34,664 bases of DNA from Terriglobales bacterium (GCA_035624455.1 DASPRM010000037.1:1-34664), one strand, 5' to 3'; positions 1-8,764 are shown, counted from the first letter of the stretch. The notes: generated by a model from the sequence alone, not told the origin. A program made the numbers and translations.

Positions 1-3000
1 TCGAATCGCGCGCAATGATTCCACCGAGACTGGCAGGGCAAACTGCTCGCCCAGAAAGCCTGATACGAATCGCCCACCGCGAATCTCGCCACGATCCTCC
101 AAACGCCGGAAGGCCATCACCAGTTCGCGCCACTTGGGCATCATAGTTTCCCGGGTCAGCAGTTCGCGGAAGACCACTCCGTAGCGCCGCAGCAGCATCC
201 AGCAGGTGGCTTCGATGGCCCGCGTGCGGTCGCCCAAATCCACCGGATGCAGCACCGACCAGCGGCCGGTAGAATGCCGTGGCCGCGCGGAGCGTCCGCT
301 GCCCTGCCCGGAGCGACGCTTGGGATCGATCAGGGAACGCAGATTATCGAACCCATCAGCCGTCACCAGCCCGGCGGCCACCAGTTCCCATAGCGCGGTT
401 TCAACTTCCGACTTCAGCTTTCCGGTGCCGCGTACAATATCCGCAAAAAACGAGGCGCCGCGTTGGCGCAGGAAATCGAGCACCTGGCGAGCCCCGTGGC
501 TCAATTCGCGGTGATCCTCTGCCTGCTGCGGCCGGTGTGGCATCCACTCGGCTTCCTCGCGGAGAAAGAACGTGATCGGCGCAACGCTGGTAGGAATCAC
601 GCGCCGCGTTCTGGTCCCATCTGCCGATTCCGCGCCCTCGACTGTTGCCGGGTGTGGCGACAACCTGCCCCAGCCCACGGCTCCCGTCAGACAGAGTTGA
701 TCCAATGCCTTGGGATCGTATTCCTGCACTCGCCGCGCCAGCACCTGACGCTCCCAGGCATTCGCTGGAATCTCGAATCCCTGCAGCTGACGAAGGACTT
801 CCAGCAGCCCGCGCTCTCCGCTGGCCTGAGATCCCGGAGCCAGGTGCTGCCAGCGTGGCAGCCAGCGCATGAATTGCGCCGGCGTTATCGGCTCGATCTC
901 TTTGCGCAGGCGCCCCACGGTTAGCCGGTGAATGCGCGCCAGCAGCCTGCGCTCGCACCACTCCTCGACGTCGGAAGCAGTGCTGGTGTATTTGCCGCGA
1001 AGGATGGTTCCGGTTGCCTCCAGGCGGAGGAGCGCCTGATTGACATCGGCAGGGGCGAGGGTCAGCCTGGTTGCCAGATCTGCTGCTGAGACGGGGCCCG
1101 AGTGCATCATCCAGCCGTTGATCATGGCCAGCAGGGCGTCGGATCGAGTGGCAGGCGTTGAGCCGTCCATCTGGGGAAGGCTGGTTTCGAACTTTGCATC
1201 GGGATAGATCAGCGAGAAGGTTGCAGCCGTTTCCGCCGCGACCCAGAAACGAGTTTCCCCCTGCACCGCAACTGCAGCACGGGCATGGGCGTGGAGGCGG
1301 TCGAAGTAATTGCTCCAGGCCTGGGCGATCCGAAGCGGCGAATCGGGGTTTGCGTCCGCGATGGGCACGAGCGTGTTCTGCGGAATCGCGATCATGGTGA
1401 GCAGAGCGTCGTGGAGTTCGTCGGCGTCACGGACGTCGGGCCAGGCTTCTTCACGAACCTGAGCGATCGCGGAGGCATCAAGCTTTCCGACTTCCTCGAG
1501 CACAGAAGCCGGCAATAACTGACGCATCTGAACGGCGCGCGCGCGGCGTTCTTCCACCGGCGCGTCGTCGAGATAGGCATAAGGGTTGGAGTTGAGGATT
1601 TCGTGGGAAAACTGCGAGGGTACTGGTGTATCCACGGCCAGCGTCCGAATGGAACCGTCTTCGATTCCCCGCAGCACCTGTTTCAGGCCCTCAAGGTCCA
1701 TAGCTTCGTGCAGGGTATCTTTCATGACCTCGTTGACGAGCGGGTGATCGGGAATTTGGATGTCGCCGACGACGTTCTCCTGGCAAGCAGCGACTTCAGG
1801 AAATACCGAGGCCAGCAGATCGTCGGCGCGCATGCGTTGGATCTGAGGAGGAACCTTCTTGCCGCCCTGAAAGCGCAACAAGGCGAGAGAGCGGTTGGCA
1901 TCCCAGCGCCAGCGCGTCTGAAAGAAAGGAGAGCCGGTGAGGACGGCTTGCTCGAGCACAGGCTGCACCGTGTCGGCTTGCAGGAAATGAAAGACATCGC
2001 CGAGAGGAAAACTGTGCTGTTCAGCGAGCGAGATGTTGAGACCATCGTCGGTAGCGGCAGCTTGCAACTCGAAATTGAAGCTGCGGCAGAAACGCTTGCG
2101 GAGCGCAAGTCCCCAAGCGCGATTCACGCGCCCGCCGAAGGGGGCGTGAATGACAAGCTGCATGCCCCCGGATTCGTCGAAGAAGCGCTCGGCGATAACG
2201 GTCTGCTGGGTGGGAACCGCGCCTAATACTGCCCGCCCATTCCAGAGGTGCTGGATGAGTTGTTCAGCACCGGCGTCATCGAGGCCGCACTCGCGCTTCA
2301 GCCAGGCGACGGCGGCCGCGACTTCCGGCTGCGCCTGTGATTGGATGACGGTAGTGCTGCGCGGCAGCATGGCGCTGATTTCTTCGCGCAACTTGCTTAT
2401 ATGCGTGGAAAGCTCAGCGGTTCGTGAGGGAGCTTCGCCGCGCCAGAAGGGAATGCTTGGTGGCTGGCCGTGGGCATCTTCCACCAGCATTCGTCCGGCT
2501 GCGGCTTCCAGCCGGCTGATCCGCCAGGACGTGTTGCCCAGGAGCATGATTTCGCCCGCCATGCTCTCGACAGCGAAGTCTTCGTCCACGGTGCCAACGA
2601 CCGTTCCTTCGGCCATGGCGACAACGGTGTAGAGAGCCGTTTCAGGGATGGCGCCGCCGCTGGTAATGGCGGTCATGCGTGCGCCCCGACGAGCGCGCAA
2701 CCTGCGGTTGACACGGTCGCGATGAAGGTAAGCGCCATAGCGTCCGCGGCGGGCGGCGATGCCTTCCGAGAGCATCTCCAAGACTGCATCGAACTGCTGG
2801 CGCGACAGGTTGCGATAGGAATAGGCGCGGCGGATCAAGGCAAACAGCTCATCTTCATGCCAGCCAGAATCCGGGCTTCGCTCATCGGGGTGAGCTGCCT
2901 GCTGGGAGGCTTCTCCGCGCGTGCCGGCTTCCGGCGGCAACGATCCGGTTTCGGCGGCACAGGCGGCCACAATCTGCTGCGCCAGGATATCCATGGGGCT

Positions 3001-4269
3001 TTCTGGAACCAAAATGCGATCCAGATCTTGCTGATTGATGGCCCGGACCAGGGCGGCACATTCCACCAGTTCATCGCGGGTGGAGGCGAAGATGCGTCCC
3101 TTGGGAATGGCGCCTCTCCAGTGACCGGCACGGCCCACGCGCTGCAGCGCGACTGCGATCGAGCGTGGCGACCCGATCTGGCAGACCAGATCAACGAATC
3201 CCACGTCAATCCCCAGCTGGAGTGATGCGGTTGCCACCAGGACGCGGACTTCTCCTGCTTTCAGCTTGCGCTCCGCCTGCAGACGGAGCTTGCGAGAGAG
3301 GCTGCCGTGGTGCGCTGCTACGGCTTCTTCGCCGAGCCGTTCGGCGAGCTGATGGGCTACGCGCTCCGATTCGCGGCGGGTGTTTACGAAAACCAGCGTG
3401 GAACGATGCTGCCGTACCAGATCGGCGATGCGGTCGTAGAACTCGCCCCACATCTCGTTAGTAGCGACCGCACCCAGTTCGCCGTCCGGAACTTCGACCG
3501 CAAGATCGAGTTCGCGCTTATGCCCAACGTCGATGATCGCTGGCGCGGGCCGCTCGGCTCCGGTGAGGAATTGCGCGATCTGCTCAATCGGTTTCTGCGT
3601 CGCCGAGAGCCCGATCCGCACCGGCGTGCGGGCGGTCAGCGCTTCCAGCCGCTCCAATGAAAGCAGCAAGTGCGCGCCACGTTTATCGCCCGCGACAGCA
3701 TGAATTTCATCGACGATCACGGTTTCCACGTCGCGCAGCATGCGGCGGCTGCGCTCGGCGGTGAGGAGGATGTAGAGCGACTCGGGCGTGGTCACCAGGA
3801 TGTGCGGGGGGCGCCGCAGCATTTTCTGGCGCTCGTGCATGAGCGTGTCGCCGGTCCGGACCGCGCTGCGGACTTCGGGCATGAGGAAGCCGCGTTCGAC
3901 AGCGAGTTGCTGAATTTCGCCCAGAGGGACTTCGAGGTTTCTCTGAATGTCGTTGCCCAGGGCTTTGAGCGGAGAAATATAGAGGACTTCGGTGCGGTCC
4001 TGGAGTTCGCCGGTGAGGGCTTTGCGCACCAGTCGATCAATGCAGGCCAGAAAAGCAGCCAGCGTCTTGCCAGATCCAGTGGGTGCGGCGATGAGAGTGG
4101 TGCGGCCGGCAAGGATCGCGGGCCAGCCCTGCTCCTGCGGTTCGGTGGGTGTGGCGAAGCGTCGGATGAACCACTCGCGCACGACGGGATGCGCCCAAGC
4201 CAGGGGGTTCAGGGCGTCGAGCCCGAGGTTCACAGAATATTCAGGTGTGATTTCCGGCCGGGGAGGCAT
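1..4269 (-). CDS. lhr: Lhr-type ATP-dependent DNA helicase (large), C-terminus cut by the window edge
   Basis: Superfamily 2 helicase of the Lhr family, linked in known members to DNA repair. I translated the minus frame from the ATG at 4269; it stays open for all 1423 codons to base 1. The Walker A motif APTGSGKT is at residues 62-69, ISPLKALGND near 98-107, the Walker B/DEAH-type box DEIH at 187-190, and the motif VI segment QRVGRAGHW near 374-382, followed by ESPMDILAQQ, typical of the Lhr core. After the helicase core come about 900 residues of winged-helix and Lhr C-terminal sequence, ending in RGEIRGGRFVSGF. The family is usually about 1450-1550 residues, so perhaps 50-100 are missing. 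Upstream lies only decayed sequence, so it looks monocistronic at its 5' end. The plus-strand open frames over this gene are antisense shadows. Confidence 0.93.
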   Translation of the reverse strand, partial: MPPRPEITPEYSVNLGLDALNPLAWAHPVVREWFIRRFATPTEPQEQGWPAILAGRTTLIAAPTGSGKTLAAFLACIDRLVRKALTGELQDRTEVLYISPLKALGNDIQRNLEVPLGEIQQLAVERGFLMPEVRSAVRTGDTLMHERQKMLRRPPHILVTTPESLYILLTAERSRRMLRDVETVIVDEIHAVAGDKRGAHLLLSLERLEALTARTPVRIGLSATQKPIEQIAQFLTGAERPAPAIIDVGHKRELDLAVEVPDGELGAVATNEMWGEFYDRIADLVRQHRSTLVFVNTRRESERVAHQLAERLGEEAVAAHHGSLSRKLRLQAERKLKAGEVRVLVATASLQLGIDVGFVDLVCQIGSPRSIAVALQRVGRAGHWRGAIPKGRIFASTRDELVECAALVRAINQQDLDRILVPESPMDILAQQIVAACAAETGSLPPEAGTRGEASQQAAHPDERSPDSGWHEDELFALIRRAYSYRNLSRQQFDAVLEMLSEGIAARRGRYGAYLHRDRVNRRLRARRGARMTAITSGGAIPETALYTVVAMAEGTVVGTVDEDFAVESMAGEIMLLGNTSWRISRLEAAAGRMLVEDAHGQPPSIPFWRGEAPSRTAELSTHISKLREEISAMLPRSTTVIQSQAQPEVAAAVAWLKRECGLDDAGAEQLIQHLWNGRAVLGAVPTQQTVIAERFFDESGGMQLVIHAPFGGRVNRAWGLALRKRFCRSFNFELQAAATDDGLNISLAEQHSFPLGDVFHFLQADTVQPVLEQAVLTGSPFFQTRWRWDANRSLALLRFQGGKKVPPQIQRMRADDLLASVFPEVAACQENVVGDIQIPDHPLVNEVMKDTLHEAMDLEGLKQVLRGIEDGSIRTLAVDTPVPSQFSHEILNSNPYAYLDDAPVEERRARAVQMRQLLPASVLEEVGKLDASAIAQVREEAWPDVRDADELHDALLTMIAIPQNTLVPIADANPDSPLRIAQAWSNYFDRLHAHARAAVAVQGETRFWVAAETAATFSLIYPDAKFETSLPQMDGSTPATRSDALLAMINGWMMHSGPVSAADLATRLTLAPADVNQALLRLEATGTILRGKYTSTASDVEEWCERRLLARIHRLTVGRLRKEIEPITPAQFMRWLPRWQHLAPGSQASGERGLLEVLRQLQGFEIPANAWERQVLARRVQEYDPKALDQLCLTGAVGWGRLSPHPATVEGAESADGTRTRRVIPTSVAPITFFLREEAEWMPHRPQQAEDHRELSHGARQVLDFLRQRGASFFADIVRGTGKLKSEVETALWELVAAGLVTADGFDNLRSLIDPKRRSGQGSGRSARPRHSTGRWSVLHPVDLGDRTRAIEATCWMLLRRYGVVFRELLTRETMMPKWRELVMAFRRLEDRGEIRGGRFVSGFLGEQFALPVSVESLRAIR

Positions 4270-4341
4270 GATAGTTATTGTACGTGGAATCGTCGACTTT
4301 CGCCAGATCTTCGCCTTCTGATTTTCGCCCAGTTGACACGA

Positions 4342-4650
4342 TGTAAGAGCGGCTTAGCGATGGAATCGCTGTGCCACTATTTCGCGGTCGCACTGGCGAG
4401 GCGAAGAATTACCGTGAATGCGATCAGCCCGGGCTGGATTGAGGACAGCGTCCTGAACACCCTGCCCAAAGAGGCGCAGGACAAAATACGGCGCTGGCAG
4501 GAAGGCGACTGGAGCCCTATGGGCCGCCTGGGGACGCCGGAGGATGTCGGAAATGCCGTGGCGCTCCTTTGCTCGGACGAGGCAGGGTGGATCACCGGCC
4601 AGACTCTTGCCGTCGACGGCGGGGCCTCGCTGATGGAGAGCCTTATGCCC
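4342..4650 (+). pseudogene. 3' remnant of a short-chain dehydrogenase/reductase (SDR) gene
   Basis: The plus frame from about 4342 reads as the C-terminal third of a classical SDR (3-oxoacyl-ACP reductase-like). It begins just after where the catalytic YxxxK would lie, continues through AMESLCHYFAVAL, ITVNAISPG and GRLGTPEDVGNAVALLCSD, and ends in WITGQTLAVDGGASL. The Rossmann N-terminus with the glycine-rich NAD(P) motif and the catalytic Ser and Tyr are absent. The frame then runs on without a stop into sequence antisense to the next minus-strand gene remnant, so the 3' end of homology (about 4650) is an estimate. A deletion or rearrangement product is the simplest reading; it should have no activity. 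The exact junction on either side is not visible. Confidence 0.8.
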
Positions 4651-4769
4651 CTCGATCTGCAGGGTGTGACAGCGGAAGCGGCAGAAGACGCGTACGAGGG
4701 GATTTCAGAGCGACGACGCGACTGCGACGTTTTCGCGCCGCGGGCTCGTCGGCGGGCTCTCTGGGTGGA

Positions 4770-6178
4770 AGCTTCTATTTCTCTCGCCAATATATTTGCC
4801 GCGTGTATCAACAGCCGCGCGCGCGCGACGGGCACGCTGATGTTGTCCAAATATGCCGCGGTCAGATCTGGTTCGTTGCGTACCCCTACGCCGACCAAGT
4901 CTCTCATTTGGTACCAGGCCATGGGGTGTTCGGGACTCTCATCCTGGTCGGCACGTAACATAGCGTCTCCGAGTTCAAACCCCTGACGAAGCATCTCGCG
5001 CAGGACGCCTGTGTTCTTGGTTGCTGCGGCCCACTCCGCTCGTGAGGTAGCGATTCTCAGCTCCAGTTGAGGGTCCTTGGAATCGGCTATTAACTTTTCA
5101 GATTTTTGCAGTAGCTGATCGGCCCTCTCGGGATCTTTGTTGGTTACCCAGCTAGCGACCTGTGAATACACTGCTGCCTGCGCATTTGGATCGCTCAATC
5201 CCTGGGCTATCGCCAGCGAGCGGTTGGGATCGAAACGCCAGTTCTTCGGATTGCGACCCAGGGCCTCCTGGCTTTGGTTCTGCCAGGTTGGAATGGCAGG
5301 AGACGACGTAGAGGATCCCCATCCATCGCGTTGATCAATCGGTTTACGACTAATTCCAATGCCGCTTTAGCCTTTTCGGCTGCCACGAAGCCCGCGTTTG
5401 ATTCCAGCATCTCTGCGAATTGGTAGTCCTGCGCTAGCGAGGCCGGACTCTGCCGGTAGCATGCAGTTCCCTCATCGAGAAGCTCGCCAAGCAGGGGATC
5501 GTTAGGGCCGAGCCCCCGCTTGCTGGTTCGGCCATTGATGACGCGGCCGACGGTCATCATTGCGTCGTATGGGTAGGCGTTGTCTTCGCCCAGCTTACGT
5601 GCCTCTGCCCGGAGGAGAGGCAGGGCTTCCTTTCCTCTCTTTTCTGCGACAAGTCCGAAAAGAGAATCTGCGGCTCGCATGCGTTGGTCAGGCGTTAGCG
5701 GATCGTCATGGGAAACCCCGGGTTGCATCTTGCGGAACAGCTACAGGGCGTGATCGGGATCGGAGGCGGCAAGGGCGCTGACCGCTTTCTCCTGCGCGCC
5801 GGTTGTCATCTGACTGGGAAGTTGATTGGCGAGAGCGAACAATTCATCTGCCCAGGTGCGCGCCAGCTTCGGATTCAGGCGTCCCGCCGTGCGAACCTGC
5901 TCGGACAGGACAGAGACGCGGTCTTCCAGCGACAGCTCCTGATTTCCACCGTGGCTGCGCTTGAGCAAGCGGAGCGCCAGAGCTTTCTTGGCTCTGGCCT
6001 CGTTCTCCCGAGCCCGGGCTTCAGCTTTAGTCTCAGGTTCCGACTGCTTTGGAGTGCTGGCTTTTGTGATAGCAGACTTGGATTGCGTTATGGAGGCGAT
6101 CTCGCCGGATGATGTCGTTGCTTGTGCCCACGCACAGCTTGCGGCGAGAAGTGCGATGGCAATGGCTCGAATCGGCAT
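4770..6178 (-). pseudogene. Broken secreted alpha-helical protein of unknown function (amber codon plus frameshift)
   Basis: The likely start is the ATG at 6178, giving MPIRAIAIALLAASCAWAQ, a clear signal peptide. A charged, Ala/Glu-rich helical protein follows. The frame meets TAG at 5741-5743 (after SDPDHAL) and then continues in the same frame with LFRKMQPG, so a CAG-to-TAG change is likely. The G4 run at 5317-5320 (CCCC on plus) marks a frameshift: one frame reads INAMDG up to it, and another resumes with NQSQEALGRNPKNWRFD. The last frame stays plausible to about 4770 (PVARARLLIHAANILA) and then becomes antisense to the SDR remnant. I do not recognise the family; the repeated helical character recalls acidobacterial secreted proteins of no known role. 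Two independent lesions plus a lost 3' end make this a pseudogene, although single-base assembly errors could explain part of it. The 3' limit is approximate. Confidence 0.72.
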
Positions 6179-6300
6179 ACAGGCCAGGCTAGGGATCGCG
6201 CAAATTGTAATGCGAAAGGCAAGCGCCGAACACCGCTTCGTCCCTGCTTCCGGAATCAACTAAAATCGATCGCGGGTTCAAATTATCGCTGGAAAACGGC

Positions 6301-6636
6301 TTGTCGCAGACTCTCAAAGACATCGTGCGCTGCCCGCATTGTGGAGGCTCGGAGATTGTGTATTCTTGCGAGCCGAAGTGCTGCTTCAACCACGTCTGTG
6401 CCGACTGCCGCAGCACGTTTGAACTTAATACGAAGAAGACCGGCCGTTTCGATCACCAAGCGCAGATTGCCGCCCAGGAGCCATCCTCCGGCGAGCCCAC
6501 CACCGGCTGCGCCAACTGCGAGAGCCTGCAAATGGCGGTGCTCAGTTCAACCTCGGAGGAAACGCTGTTGGTGTGCGGCAACTGCCGCTCCGTCCTGTCG
6601 CTGGCGGTAGAGGAGTTCGTTGCGGGGGCGTTTTAG
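6301..6636 (+). CDS. Small zinc-ribbon protein of unknown function
   Basis: A 111-residue protein. It has CPHC near residues 11-14, a CCxxxxCxxC cluster near 27-36 (KCCFNHVCADC), and a second CxxC pair late in the chain (CANC, CGNC). This arrangement suggests two zinc ribbons joined by a polar linker, which are nucleic-acid- or protein-binding modules rather than an enzyme. The start is TTG at 6301: no ATG or GTG lies in frame before the first cysteine pair except a GTG almost on top of it, and upstream in-frame codons offer only CTG. The Shine-Dalgarno is weak. It is transcribed divergently from the broken secreted protein at 4770-6178. There is no family name I can assign. Confidence 0.72.
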   Translation: MSQTLKDIVRCPHCGGSEIVYSCEPKCCFNHVCADCRSTFELNTKKTGRFDHQAQIAAQEPSSGEPTTGCANCESLQMAVLSSTSEETLLVCGNCRSVLSLAVEEFVAGAF

Positions 6637-6685
6637 TTAATCAGCATTCAGCATTCAGCACGGGCATTCAGTCAAATTCAAGACG

Positions 6686-6907
6686 ATAGCACTCAGCATT
6701 CAGCAATCAGCTTCCACTGTCATCCTGAGCGAAGCGCCCGGGTCATCATCCGAACCGCGTTTTTGCGGTTCGCGGGCGCTGAGTCGAAGGATCTTGCGTT
6801 TTCTTAGCATTCTCAAACCCTGTCTCAGCCGCACGTCCAGATCCCCAATCATTTTCCATCATGTTCGGCTGACTGCTGAATGCTGATTGCTGATTGCTGA
6901 ATGCTAT
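6686..6907. repeat. Inverted heptamer arms around a cruciform repeat, between the zinc-ribbon gene and kdsC
   Basis: The 300-bp spacer 6637-6937 has no gene. The arm at 6686-6711 is built of CAGCATT-like heptamers, and the arm at 6882-6907 is its reverse complement with three mismatches in 26 positions. More loose heptamer copies lie at 6641-6665. The arms enclose the dispersed cruciform repeat at 6718-6805. The right arm ends 30 bases before the kdsC start, so the promoter of kdsC must lie inside or beyond the element. It resembles a MITE or a long imperfect hairpin; mobility is inference. Confidence 0.7.
6718..6805 (+). repeat. Dispersed cruciform repeat, copy 1
   Basis: Begins TGTCATCCTGAGCGAAGC and ends GTCGAAGGATCTTGCGTTTT. 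Inside, GCGCCCG (6734-6740) pairs with CGGGCGC (6773-6779), and CGAACCGC (6751-6758) pairs with GCGGTTCG (6765-6772) around a T-rich loop, giving a nested hairpin. Related copies are at 22450-22531 (opposite strand), 26617-26706 and 30950-31045. The outer ends are conserved and the inner hairpin sequence differs between copies but stays palindromic, which suggests selection on or descent of structure. Confidence 0.8.
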
Positions 6908-6937
6908 TTTGTGCAAAGCACCATTTACAATCCCTGC

Positions 6938-7576
6938 ATGTCACGAGAGCGCGCAAAGAAGATCAAGCTGATTCTCTTCGATGTGGACGGCGTAATGACC
7001 GATGGCGGCATTTGGCTGTTCCCGGCGCCCGCCGGCACACAGGAGTTGGGCCCACAGAAGTCGCGGCATGCCGACAAGGGTGGGTACGCCATCCACAGCG
7101 CCACTATGATCGAAGCCAAGGGCTTTCATGCGCACGACGGCGCGGGCATGTCGCTGGCACGGCTGGGCGGACTGAAGGTCGGGGTCATCACCAAGCGGAT
7201 CTCAGAGACGGTGGTGCTGCGGGCGCGCGATCTGCGTCTCGACTACGTGTATCAGGGAATCTCAGACAAACTGACGGTGCTTTACGAAATTGTAGAGAAA
7301 GAAGGTATCCGGCCGGAGAACGTTGCCTATGTCGGCGACGACGTGATCGATCTGCCGATCATGCGGCACTGTGGGCTGGCGATTGCCGTGCGCAATGCAC
7401 GGGAGGAGGTCAAGGACGAATCCCACTTTGTCACCGATCACCGCGGCGGCGAAGGCGCGTGCCGCGATGCCATCGAGTACGTGCTGCGCGCCCAGGGAAA
7501 GCTCGAGCAGGCGGTCGCGGCGTACATCGGCGAGCGCTCACCAAAACCGGCGGAGAAAGAGACCGCAAAGAAATAA
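6938..7576 (+). CDS. kdsC: 3-deoxy-D-manno-octulosonate 8-phosphate phosphatase (KdsC-like HAD hydrolase)
   Basis: Removes the phosphate from KDO-8-phosphate, the third step of CMP-KDO synthesis for the LPS inner core, in the cytosol. The 212-residue chain has the HAD motif I FDVDGVMTDG with nucleophile and acid Asp15 and Asp17, motif II in the VITKR region, and motif III/IV GDDVIDLP. A stretch of about 27 residues after the first motif (around FPAPAGTQELGP) is longer than in short KdsC proteins. The start chosen is the ATG at 6938, which places motif I at the usual distance from the N-terminus; the upstream in-frame ATG at 6887 falls within the repeat arm. A general HAD-IIIA phosphatase with another substrate is possible, but kdsD and kdsA in the same window support KdsC. 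Confidence 0.88.
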   Translation: MSRERAKKIKLILFDVDGVMTDGGIWLFPAPAGTQELGPQKSRHADKGGYAIHSATMIEAKGFHAHDGAGMSLARLGGLKVGVITKRISETVVLRARDLRLDYVYQGISDKLTVLYEIVEKEGIRPENVAYVGDDVIDLPIMRHCGLAIAVRNAREEVKDESHFVTDHRGGEGACRDAIEYVLRAQGKLEQAVAAYIGERSPKPAEKETAKK

Positions 7577-7577
7577 C

Positions 7578-7702
7578 AATCGGCAATCAGCACTCAGCAT
7601 TCAGCCAAACCCAACCCAACCACCGAGGCACGAAGGGAGAGTACTGCAGAGATCAGCTGAAGATCGGGCGGATTGCTGAATGCTGATAGCTGACTGCCGA
7701 TT
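7578..7702. repeat. Heptamer-armed inverted repeat directly after kdsC
   Basis: The left arm 7578-7605 and the right arm 7675-7702 are reverse complements over 28 bases with three mismatches. Both are made of CAGCATT/CAGCAAT-type heptamers. They flank a 69-base core with no coding sense. The left arm starts two bases after the kdsC stop codon, so the transcript end could fold as a long hairpin. It may act as a 3'-end stabiliser or be a small non-autonomous mobile element. Confidence 0.78.
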
Positions 7703-7705
7703 GCG

Positions 7706-7754
7706 AAAAACAACCCCCCGCGTTCGCTTGGGGCGTTGAGGATGAACGCGGGGG
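7706..7754 (-). terminator. Rho-independent terminator of the TPR gene
   Basis: Read on minus, CCCCCGCGTTC (7754-7744) pairs perfectly with GAACGCGGGGG (7725-7715), an 11-bp GC-rich stem with an 18-base loop. TTGTTTTT follows at once (7713-7706). It lies about 100 bases beyond the stop codon of the minus-strand TPR gene and points the right way to end it. Confidence 0.82.
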
Positions 7755-7857
7755 TCACCGTTTCCCCTTACTCACTGTCGCTTTCAGGAGGCTGGAATCT
7801 TCAAACTCCGAAGCGGGAAGAAAGTTGCGGATCGCACCGGAATTTTAACTCCTTTGT

Positions 7858-8706
7858 TTACTGCGGGATAGCCACCGGCTTTTGCGTCATTAGTTCGTTG
7901 AAACGGGGATCCTTGCGCAAGTTGGCAAAATCGGCATCCTTATAGACGTCCTGAATGTTGGGATACCCGTCCTCGATGGCCCGCCGCAAATAGAGGAGCG
8001 ACTGATCAAGCTGCCCCTGCTGGGCAAACATGCGGGCCAGCAGATAGGAATAATGAGCGCGATCTTCGGGAGACGACATGTGGGCAGTTATGCCGCCGGA
8101 TCCCTTGTGCTCGAAAATCGCGGGATCCAATTGCATCGCCCGGTTGTATTCCACCATGGAATTTTCAAATTCCTTCTTTGAGAAATAGGCGGTTCCTAAA
8201 TTGCTGTGAAAGGATGCCGAGGTGTCTCGAAGCGCAATCGCTTTCCGATAACTCTTGATGGCACGTGCGTATCTTTTCCCCTGGTAAAAAACCACCCCCA
8301 GATTGTTATAAGCGTCGGCGTAGTTCTTATCGGACTTGGTGGAGCGGTCGCAATTTTTCTTGGCATCGTCGTACCGCCCCATCTGTATCTGCGCGATGCA
8401 GATCTTGTTTTCCAAAACGGCGGTATCGTGGCCGTGTGCCGCCTTCTTGAGAGCTGCCTGATAGTAGTCGATGGCATCGAGATAGGATTTTTCCGAACGT
8501 AGCTGATCGCCTTGCGACTCCAGCTCCGATGCGGTTGCTGACGGCGAGGGAGGCTCCACGCGACGCAGGGGAGGTGGCGAGACAGGGACAGTCTGCACTC
8601 CCGGGTCCTGCAAATCCACAGGTGCGCCGGTCTGTGCTGCTGCAGGAAGGGCGAGCGTGCAGGCTAGCAACGGCAATGGCAGGCAGTTGAACTGAGGAAA
8701 TCTCAT
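7858..8706 (-). CDS. Secreted tetratricopeptide-repeat protein
   Basis: A 282-residue protein with an N-terminal signal peptide (hydrophobic core LPLPLLACTLALPAAAQ, cut near residue 25). A Pro-rich linker is followed by tandem TPR units from about residue 60 to 215. Typical repeat elements are visible: YLDAIDYYQAALKKA, YADAYNNLGVVFYQGKRYARAIKSYRKAIAL and FHSNLGTAYFSKKEFENSMVEYNRAMQLDP, then a variant unit near LARMFAQQGQLDQSLLYLRRAIEDGYPN. It is probably a periplasmic protein-interaction scaffold. The ATG at 8706 follows a GGGAG ribosome site. It lies downstream of the penicillin-binding protein gene on the same strand with a 200-bp gap, and ends in a good terminator at 7706-7754. The specific partner is unknown. 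Confidence 0.85.
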   Translation of the reverse strand: MRFPQFNCLPLPLLACTLALPAAAQTGAPVDLQDPGVQTVPVSPPPLRRVEPPSPSATASELESQGDQLRSEKSYLDAIDYYQAALKKAAHGHDTAVLENKICIAQIQMGRYDDAKKNCDRSTKSDKNYADAYNNLGVVFYQGKRYARAIKSYRKAIALRDTSASFHSNLGTAYFSKKEFENSMVEYNRAMQLDPAIFEHKGSGGITAHMSSPEDRAHYSYLLARMFAQQGQLDQSLLYLRRAIEDGYPNIQDVYKDADFANLRKDPRFNELMTQKPVAIPQ

Positions 8707-8764
8707 GTTGGGCTCCCTGATCGCGACTCACACGGGTGCGAATCCCCCACAAGCACTACTGACA

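Noticed and set aside
206-4112. Many open frames of 60-440 codons on both strands within the first 4.3 kb
   Set aside because: All are out of frame with, or antisense to, the single open lhr frame that carries complete helicase motifs. They show high-GC shadow composition and no family-like sequence (apart from the SDR remnant at the end of one of them).
6640-7705. CRISPR array from the regular heptamer repeats
   Set aside because: The unit is about seven bases, tandem and degenerate, with no 25-40 base spacers and no cas genes.
8725-8755. tRNA-like T-loop GGGTGCGAATCCC
   Set aside because: No acceptor or anticodon arms can be found within 90 bases on either side, and the upstream side is the TPR coding region.
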